From Scenedesmus sp. ARA3 (lineage: Eukaryota; Chlorophyta; Chlorophyceae; Sphaeropleales; Scenedesmaceae), in assembly GCA_004335835.1 (NCBI GenBank), contig RWJK01001502.1, positions 66,700 to 130,699 of the forward strand: a stretch of 64,000 bases of DNA. The letters run 5' to 3'. Positions 56,487 to 64,000 of the stretch are shown piece after piece; position 1 is the first letter of the stretch; every line of letters starts with the position of its first letter. Made by a program: the position numbers and the translations under genes. Under the pieces are notes generated by a model, which saw nothing but the letters and a program-made list of their open reading frames with translations, had not been told where the DNA came from and did not search any database.

Positions 56487-58671
56487 ACCAAGCCAGCTGC
56501 GAGCAGCGCTTCAAGCTGCACTGCACATTGCTTGCAGCTGTGGTGCCTAGCTGCTTGACTGTCTGAGAGCAGCAGCTGCTGCTGCTGCTGGTGGTGGTGC
56601 AGTGGTTATGCTGCGTGCCCTGGCAGGGCAGCGGTGCTTGGCTGCAGCTGTTGGTGTACAGAGGCACGTACGTGACCTGAAGCATCTTCAAGCTGCAATG
56701 GCTGCTGCTTGTGTGGTGTTTGTCTGGCAGCTGTTGTTCAGCGCTGCTAGCAGGGACCCCAGGCTGTGCAGTACCGCATGTGGGGAACTGCAGCACATCC
56801 AACATATTCCTGCAGGGCACCACGGAGCAGGTCACCAAACAGCGTGGTCCTGCATAATGTTCTGTATGTTGACTCCGCGTGTTTGCAGCGTTGCAAGGGG
56901 TTTTCAGGCGCTTTAGTGGGACGTGGGCAACAGCATGGAGTGGTGTTAGCTGCTAGGCTCGATATGATATCTAGCAAGCAGCATCAACTCACCCGCTGTT
57001 GAATATAACCAAAATGTTGATCAGGTGAGTGCGCTACGGCAGCTCATACAGCTATCGCAACGCACGAGCACACCGGTGCCTTCCAAGGCGCTGCTGCACC
57101 AGATGCCTGTTGACGTGTTCACAGCTACGTGCAAGCTGCGGATATGGTTGATCTACGTTCATTACAAGGTCTGAGCGGCTGCTCATCGAACACGATCCTT
57201 GTTGCAGTTCGTAGCACAGACGCAGGACAGGAAGACGTGTAGTAGTACTTCACAGGAACCGCCATGTCACATTTCAAAAAGGCTCCAGCATCATATATAC
57301 ATTTGATCAACGTTATATGCTGTAAACAGAGAGTCCTGGACGGCTTGGCGAGTGGTTTCATGCTATGCTGGGCATGCCATCTTGTGCACGATGCTTCGTT
57401 CATGATCCGAGTTCAGCGCTTCCGTCAAGCATTCTTATACCATATCAGATACGTTCCTTGGATTCAGTACGTTGTGGTGGAGCATTCCACGATCTGGCCC
57501 AACAGTATTGGGAGTCATCAACCTGATCAACTCCTTCTGTCAGACACCCTTGGAAGCACTGTTCGTGCATCGCAAAGATATAAACACATAGGTATGTCTT
57601 CAAACAATTTGTTTGTTCAAGGATATCTACGCTTTTTGAAAGATGCAAAGCTGGCGGGCTTTCACTTGAAGGATCACGAGGGGCTAATAGTTGCCACATC
57701 GCACCTGTTGACATCCATACAATGTTACTCGATGTCAAGGCTGAGTCAGTACGTTGGGATCGTGCCCTTGGCTGAATCTGTATGTTCGTAGCGCACATGG
57801 CTGGCCTTTTGGCGATGCGATCTTTTCCATGACGCTGCGCCGGATAGCATGCCCTGTTGCGTTCTTTTGATAACGTTTGTGATGGAGTCTCAAGCAAATC
57901 ACAGCGGAGCCAACTTGTATACTGCAGCACCTAATGCACATGTGGAGCGCTCTTGTCCAAACAAGGTTCAGGACAACTCCAACAAGCGATTGATACACTT
58001 ATTCTAGTAGTCTCATATGTTGGTCAAGTAACCACATTAAGGATATGGGAACTCTGGGCGTCAATGTCGCCCCCACCCGCACTACACCCGTTCCGGCCAG
58101 TCAATTGTCGATCGCGCACCTAGCAAGTCTCCCGCCATCTTGTTGTCACGAGCATCATACGTCGGACTAAAGCGTGTCGACATACCGGGTGGCCAGCAGC
58201 AGACCATTAGACCATTCGACGCACTGCTCCCACACCAACATCCAGCAGCAAAGCTCCTGTGGAGTGACAGCTGGCCATGTGCTCTCCGCTCCTATCGTTA
58301 CACGCAAAGTATCCTACAAGTAGAGCAGGCACAGGTACGTCCAGGTCTCTGTGCCAGGGGCAGGGTGTTGTGTTTGATTGTGTCGAGCCATACTGTGACT
58401 CACCAACCCAGCAGGCTGCAGCAGCATTGTTGCAGCTGTCAGCACCATTCGGCATTTGATGAACGACCCCCATAAGGTTGATATCAACATCATATTGAAT
58501 AAGCATGGTTCTGCAGGAAGAGCTGGCATTGCTAGGCCCCTGCCCGTGCATGTTTCCCTGGTCCAGGTTGCTGTGTGTAATCCAAGACAGGCCACGCCAA
58601 CTGTCACCATTCATCGCTGTGTTGCTCACAGTACAGCAACCACGTGCCTACATAATAATTGATGTTGCACT
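56487..58671. other. Mostly unassigned region with an AT-richer block
   Basis: The stretch from roughly 57.0 to 58.05 kb is visibly more AT-rich and nearly free of CAG triplets, unlike its surroundings. Apart from the weak frame at 57264-57791, nothing is supported. Confidence 0.4.
57264..57791 (+). CDS. Weak hypothetical open reading frame
   Basis: 175 codons from a true ATG in the AT-richer block, without CAG tracts. The stretch VQGYLRFLKDAKLAGFHLKD is helical and protein-like, but I cannot assign a family. The opposite strand is also open over much of this span, which weakens the case. It could be an exon of an unseen gene, a pseudogene or chance. Confidence 0.2.
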   Translation: MSHFKKAPASYIHLINVICCKQRVLDGLASGFMLCWACHLVHDASFMIRVQRFRQAFLYHIRYVPWIQYVVVEHSTIWPNSIGSHQPDQLLLSDTLGSTVRASQRYKHIGMSSNNLFVQGYLRFLKDAKLAGFHLKDHEGLIVATSHLLTSIQCYSMSRLSQYVGIVPLAESVCS

Positions 58672-59503
58672 TTGTTGCTTGCCGGCAAAACCTCAGGATC
58701 ATCCTTGCCAGGCGGCTGTGCACTGCCACGCGAGGTCAATCCAGGATGCAGCAGTAGCAGCAGCAGCAGCGGCGGCGGCAGCATGCAGCACCCAGATCCA
58801 CTTAATGCACCAGTTACAAGCCACAACAAAGCTTGCAGCGAGCAGCTGTCTGCCCAACAACAGCTGCCAGGTGACAGCTCGCCTGAAGGCCGCACTGCAG
58901 CAGCTGGAAGGAGGAGCCTTGACGCGTGTTTGGAGGCAGCTGCTGCATCAGCTGGCAGTTGCAAGCCTGTGGACAATGCTGAAAGTGCCTGCATGCCCCT
59001 AAAGATGCACATGCGCCGCCACAGCTGTGAAGCGCTGCACCTGGCAAGTACAGAAGATAAGACATACAGTGAGCAGCTGCCACGCTGCCAAGGCATGAGT
59101 TGCAGCAGCAGCCCTAAGGCTGCCTGCCTGTGCTGCGATGCGGCGTGCCAGTCCAACCTATGCGACGGCAGCAGCAGGAGTAGCAGCAGCAGCAACAGCA
59201 GCAGCAGTCAGGCAGCTTGTGATGCTGCAGCAGCTGCTATCAGCAGCTTTGCTGGGTTTGCCAGCCGGATGTCCAGCGGCGTGGAAGAAGAGGACTGCCT
59301 GACAGCCAGCGGTTGGCTGGAAGCCACTGCACAGGCGCAATGCGCTGCAGCTGTGCACGGCACGGCACCTCGTGCTCATGCCTGTGAAGTGCGCAGCTTC
59401 AGCAGCAACAGCAGCAGCAGCAGCAGTTATCCAGCAGTGCTGAGGGCAATGTCTGAGCCGGAACCAGCAGATGCACACTACACAAGTGGTGGCCAGACAG
59501 AAA

Positions 59504-59535
<32 letters not shown>

Positions 59536-60852
59536 GCTGCTGGCAAGCATCCAGCACCTGCAGCAGCAGCAGGGTGGCAGGCTGCTGCCAAAGAGGCGAA
59601 CTGCCCTCTGGCGCATTGCAGCAGTAGCAGCAGCAGCAGCGGCTACAGCGGCGCACAGGCTAGAAGGCAGGCAGCTGTTTCTGCTTCCCATGCTGCAAAG
59701 CAGCAGCATCACATGCATCATGTGCAGGGCCCAGCTGCTGGCAGTGGCCTCGACACAAGTGAAGCCAGCTACACTGCAGCGCAGCTGCCAGAGGGAAGTC
59801 ATGCGCCGGCCACCGGACACGTAACCATTGCCACACCTGCACATCAGCAGCAGCAGCAGCAGCACCTGCTGCAGCGCAGCTGGGGTCAGCCCGCGGGCGC
59901 AGGCAATGATCATGCAGCAGCCGCGCAACATGCACCTAGGCTTGGCAGCCCTGGCGGCAGCAGCAGCAGCAGCAGGAGGGGCAGCAGCAGCGCATTGTGT
60001 GAGCTGATGCTGCTGCAGGCCATTGATGGAGAGCTGAGGCAGCAGCTGCAGGTGGGGTTGAGAGAACAGGCGTTGAGGGCTGCGCTGGCCTTGTTATGAA
60101 GCCCGCAGCATTGCTGTAACCTGTAACCTGCTAAGGCTATGTGTTCCTACGCATCAGCTCCACAGCTGTCCACTAGTGTGCATCATCAACACTCATGAAC
60201 TATGATGAACATTCGTCACAACAGCCCATGCTCGTCGACGGCGTACAATGTGAGCGGCCACTTCTGCATTTCATGCATGATGTTGATGCTGCAGCCACCG
60301 CTGCTTGCAGCTGCATCAGCAGTCACGCTTATGTGAGCCATATTCTTTGAACACTCCTGTGACATTAGTAATGTCTGCTGCCAAACCCATTATCTCTGTG
60401 GCTTGCTGCTGCATTGCACACAGGCCCACACACACCTAGCAATGGCTCATCATGCTCGGAGCAGGAGCTCGCCAAACATGCAGCGTGCTGCCAGCCCTGC
60501 TGGCTATGCGGCAAACCCCAGTCCCCAGCAAGTCTCCCCGCCCCGCTCACCAGCACCAGTATTGCCACATTCCAGAGCTCCTACTAGCAGTACGCAGCTT
60601 GCAGGCACGTTGCAGCAGTTGCAGATCCCAATCCCAGCAGCAGCGCGCGGCAGAACTCTGCAGGAGTACCTGCAGCAGCACCAGCAGCTGCAGCGGGGCC
60701 ACCAGCTCTGCATGCATTGCGCGGCAGCCAGGCGCGTAGCACGCGGCGGGGCGCTGGATGCAGCGGCGCAGGGGAAGCTGGCGGAGCTGCTGGCTGTGCA
60801 GCAGCTGCAGATGAGGCTGCAGGGGGAGCTGCTGCAGGAGCTTGCGCAGTGA
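58672..60852 (+). CDS. Ser/Ala-rich low-complexity protein (5' end unresolved)
   Basis: No family recognised. The open frame from 58672 to 60051 joins in phase 0 to 60424-60852, giving about 600 residues. The frame opens with TTG, not ATG; it probably begins at an acceptor such as CCTCAG at 58696, with upstream exons not found. The first in-frame ATG begins MQHPDPLNAPVTS. Content is long Ser runs (AGC), Ala runs and Gln runs with charged islands; a few motifs such as MHMRRHSCEALHLAS stand out. The second exon is Pro/Ser-rich, then a Leu/Gln heptad helix (QGKLAELLAVQQLQMRLQ). If intron 60052-60423 is retained, the frame stops at 60099, right before two TGTAA signals, so two C-termini are possible. 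Confidence 0.55.
60115..60126 (+). terminator. Tandem TGTAA polyadenylation signals within an intron
   Basis: TGTAA occurs at 60115-60119 and 60122-60126, 16 and 23 nt after an in-frame stop at 60099, inside the predicted intron of the Ser/Ala-rich gene. This suggests intronic polyadenylation. Confidence 0.45.
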
Positions 60853-61040
60853 AGGCGAGGTGTATTATCGCATGTGAAGGCGAGGCGTGTGCGGGTGTGT
60901 GAAGGCGAGGCGTGTGCGCGCATGGGAAGGCAAGGCGTGTTAGAGCATACAGAAGGCGAGGCGTGTGCGTGACGTGAAGGCAAGGCGTGTGCGCGCATAT
61001 GAAGTGCAAGGCGTGTGCGAACGTATAAAGGCAAATTGTG
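60851..61040 (+). repeat. 25-bp minisatellite overlapping a stop codon
   Basis: About eight units with 25-bp period (starts near 60851, 60876, 60901, 60926, 60952, 60976, 61001, 61026), consensus GAAGGCGAGGCGTGTGCGCG. The first unit begins inside the TGA stop codon of the Ser/Ala-rich gene, so the array forms the start of its 3' UTR. Later units are more diverged. Confidence 0.9.
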
Positions 61041-64000
61041 TGTGCATGCATGTGAGCGCATGTGGCGGAGCATCAGCTGTGCTGCATCGTGCTGCTGCCT
61101 GCCCTGCACAGACAGCATGTGGGTTGATGGCTGGGGAATGTTGGTGATGCGCACAAGTTTGTGCGTCTATCGGCCAAGATTCAGGACCGGCACTGGATGT
61201 GTCAAATGAGTCGCTGCAGGTGAACTTCACATGTGTGGTGGGAGGGGCATGCCGGGGTGCACTGGTCCCAGGTCACTATGGGACTTGATATGCCTGTCAA
61301 CGGACAAAAACACACTCAACATTGTGGGGTGGGCAGCAAGGAACGAAATGATTCTTGAGCGCTGTGAACTGGTCCGTTCCTGGCCACACACGCTCTTTTA
61401 GCCTTAACCTACCCAGGAGCTGCAGAGCTGCCTGGGTAGTCACCCACTTACTTACTGAACTGGTCATGTTGGGTTGCATGATCTGGTTGTATCGTGCGTA
61501 GATGCTGACCAGCCGTGCACTCTGCGGGTGGTGTTGGGGGCCACACTGAACAGAGCCAACCTCTGGGTGATTGCTAATGCCGCGCCGGAAACGGTGCTGA
61601 TGCAACTCCTGCGTCACGTTGTGCAGATGAGCAGTTGCTTTTGATTTCAGTGACTGAGGTGCGGGGATAAACCTAGCATCTTGTTGTGTCTCTGGCGGTA
61701 TGTTGCCTAAGTGGTCACCTTTTTCAACATAACAGGACGCCACCGGCACGTTTTTTGTTGGAGGGGGAGGGAGGGAATCTGCACTTTGTAGTTGCAGCAG
61801 CAGGTGCATGGGTAGCTGAGCTGCATGACTTTGCTGCTGTGACTGTGCAAAAGATGGCAAGGAACAGCCGACACTTGGCTACTGCGTTGATGATGACCCG
61901 TGATCTGGTGGCGCTGGCTACTGTTGGTGTATGTCAATTGTATTTCAATTTTGCAAAGGCATTTCTGTTTGCTGCCACCTCATCCTCTGCGCCAACATAC
62001 TGTTGTTGACAGAGAGGTTGCATTTTGCATGTTGTGGCTGTCAAACCACGTTGAATCATGTCAGCACTCCGTGTCTTCATTCAGCCTGCGTGCGCTGCCT
62101 GGGTGCGCCCACATGCATGTGCTGCCGCGAGCAGCCATGCAGGGATTTGGCTGAAGTCTGATGGCAGCTGTATGGGCGCTGAACAAACTGACCTCATGGT
62201 TAAATGAGCTTTGCATGTGGCTTGTTTCCTTCGCAATGTGCAGACAGTTTCCTGCTACCACTGCTGTCCCTGCTAGCAGAGAGCAGTGACCTCTGCGGTT
62301 TTGCAACATGCTGTAGGTGTCCTGGCTTGAGGTCGGCACTCGCCGTTTGATACTGTTACGTATGATGTATACATGCATGTGCTACTCTGCATGTCACTCA
62401 AGCCGCCGAGGCTGCCCAAGCGCCCACTTTCATGGCCGTTACTAACAACGTTAGTAACGTTGGTAATGTTGTCGCTGGGCTGGTGCACATGACTCTGTTG
62501 AGCTTCACGCGGCGATGTCTGGTTCAGGAACAGGCCATATGTACATTAGGCATCAGTAATTCAGCAGCTGGCTAGCCAATCTGCATGGTATGAGTTGCTG
62601 GGCCTGCAGGTATGAGTGTCCAGGGATGGCCAAATATGCCATCTTGCAGTGCCTCAAGCGTCATCAAATGAGGCGTGCGGCACTGCAGAGCCAAAGTAAA
62701 CGTTGGGTCATGGTGCTCAGCTGATAGCTGTGAGCCTATCCTGTATGATACGCTGTTGTTGTTGCCAACACTCCATGATGTGGCAGACTGCGGTGTCTTT
62801 TACAGTCACTGCCGTGTGTCAGGTTGATGGTGGAGTCAACGGGTGGAGTATATACACTACACCTGTCGTATTGAGCACTGCGTAGTGCTGTGCGAGCAAA
62901 GGCATGCTTGCTTGCTGCATATAAGTATTGCGCTGCTGGCTCTGTTGCACAGCCAGCGTCTGATGTCAGCTGGCTGCGTTCTTTTGCTGGTGGTTACCGG
63001 CGGCCCTTTCTGGCTTGGCTAGCGCAGCACGCATGGCGGCAGTGTGTGCCTAGGCCTCAGGCGCACTGGCACACCTGAGTGTGGTCAGGATAGCTGCATG
63101 CTTACATGCCACATGCAAACTCTCTGTCAACAGCTGGCCATTTCGGTTGAGCTTCCAGCCAGAGGTGGCATGCAGCACATGAGGTCAGGCCCACGGGTGC
63201 CAAACCTGTACACCTTCAAACTGTTTCAAGTTGCTGCAGTCTGGTATTCAGTGGCAGGCCCTACTCCCTCAGCCCTTGGACAATCTCGTCCAGGTGACTG
63301 AGAGCAGGCACCATACTATATATGCATCTGAGGCGCTCGCCCCTCAACATACATCAGCTGTTGGGTTTCACACCCGGTTTGAATGTCTGTTCTCTTTCAG
63401 CTAGCGAGCACAAGGCAACTTCCCTTGAAGGCAAGCGTTCTTTGTGTAGGTGACAAGAGGCTGCATGAGCTGCTGCCTGGCATCAGCTGTTGGCTTGAAG
63501 TCAGGTACCTGGCCAGGTGCACTTTTCAGCAAAATGTTTGCGTTGTGGCATCATGTAGAAGATTGCACGTGCGTGTGTCACTGCAACCGCAGCAACAAAC
63601 TGATTTTCCAGCACTGCTGACAACGATGCACGCTGCCCCAGCATGCTGCTGCGCCGTTTGTGGGATCCGGATCCGCGCAAGGCCTGGCTTGCCTCGGTGC
63701 ACAGGTGCATTCAAAAAATGCTTGGTGTCTGAAACCTGAGCATTTGTCTTGTATCTTGTTACCAGGGGGATGAAATCTTACTGGCTCACCATACACAACT
63801 CTAACAGGAACTTGATTGCCAGAGGCCTACTGCTCTGCCGCCACCGTGGCACCGTGGCACTGGTGCACCAGCAAGACATGCCCCACACATACAGTGGTTG
63901 CCCAATGACCCTGTTTTGTAAGGGGGTTATTCAGAGACGGAATATGAAAAAAAAAGGGCGGTTGACATGGTTCCCAGCATGTGTTGCTCAAGCAGACCGC
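61041..64000. other. Right-edge region (3 kb), no supported gene
   Basis: No recognised family, no convincing splice chain and no long CAG-rich exon on either strand. Short frames (for example minus 61297-61860 and plus 63383-63739) lack supporting signals. It presumably holds 3' UTR and intergenic DNA. Confidence 0.45.

Noticed and set aside
59158..59931. 257-codon minus-strand frame opposite the Ser/Ala-rich gene
   Set aside because: Same cause: antisense reading of AGC/GCA triplets giving Ala, Cys and Leu runs, with no splice or family support.
60851..61040. Regular 25-bp repeats considered as a CRISPR array
   Set aside because: Units are contiguous with no unique spacers, diverge gradually, and the DNA is nuclear algal. 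It is a minisatellite.

Overview
This is a nuclear segment of a green alga. The evidence is: many short, phase-consistent GT-AG introns; exons rich in Ala, Gln and Ser; pervasive CAG/CTG trinucleotide tracts; plastid- and mitochondrion-targeted proteins; plant-type families (arginine-rich CCCH protein, CrtI/CRTISO-like flavoprotein); a PAN/Apple cysteine-rich secreted-type protein; and TGTAA-type polyadenylation signals. A chlorophycean, possibly close to Scenedesmaceae, is my inference and has not been tested. All exon models were built by eye from splice signals, reading phase and family resemblance, so boundaries may be off by a base or two.

Layout. 1-4628 (-): half-size ABCB transporter, running off the left edge inside its signature motif. 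5033-11039 (-): kelch propeller plus coiled-coil protein, interrupted by a 152-base N gap. 12459-13053 (-): mitochondrial acyl carrier protein. 13703-20548 (+): COG1, a Golgi tethering subunit. 21419-26693 (+): oxysterol-binding-related lipid transfer protein, with a tRNA-Thr(AGU) inside its last intron. 26.7-32.1 kb: convergent intergenic DNA. 32073-36887 (-): unrecognised 934-residue protein. 37879-41137 (+): RR-TZF CCCH protein that needs a 7-nt and a 22-nt microexon. 41.1-44.8 kb: convergent intergenic DNA. 44850-49366 (-): CrtI/CRTISO-like FAD oxidoreductase with a transit peptide and a 25-nt microexon. About 50.1-52.7 kb (+): PAN/Cys-rich secretory-type protein. 52.7-58.6 kb: mostly unassigned. 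58.7-60.85 kb (+): Ser/Ala-rich low-complexity protein whose stop codon overlaps a 25-bp minisatellite. 60.9-64 kb: unassigned.

The genes look like an ordinary eukaryotic neighbourhood (membrane traffic, lipid transfer, plastid and mitochondrial metabolism, RNA regulation) and not a pathway cluster. The most unusual signal is structural. Four of the eight recognisable multi-exon genes carry near-identical partial copies of their own exon edges, splice site included, in the adjacent intron. I count about 16 copies at 9 exon edges. In one case the copy keeps its acceptor and an open frame to a stop, so it could act as an alternative terminal exon. I call these 'exon-edge echoes'. The simplest cause is frequent local tandem duplication crossing splice junctions; whether any echo is used in splicing cannot be told from sequence alone.
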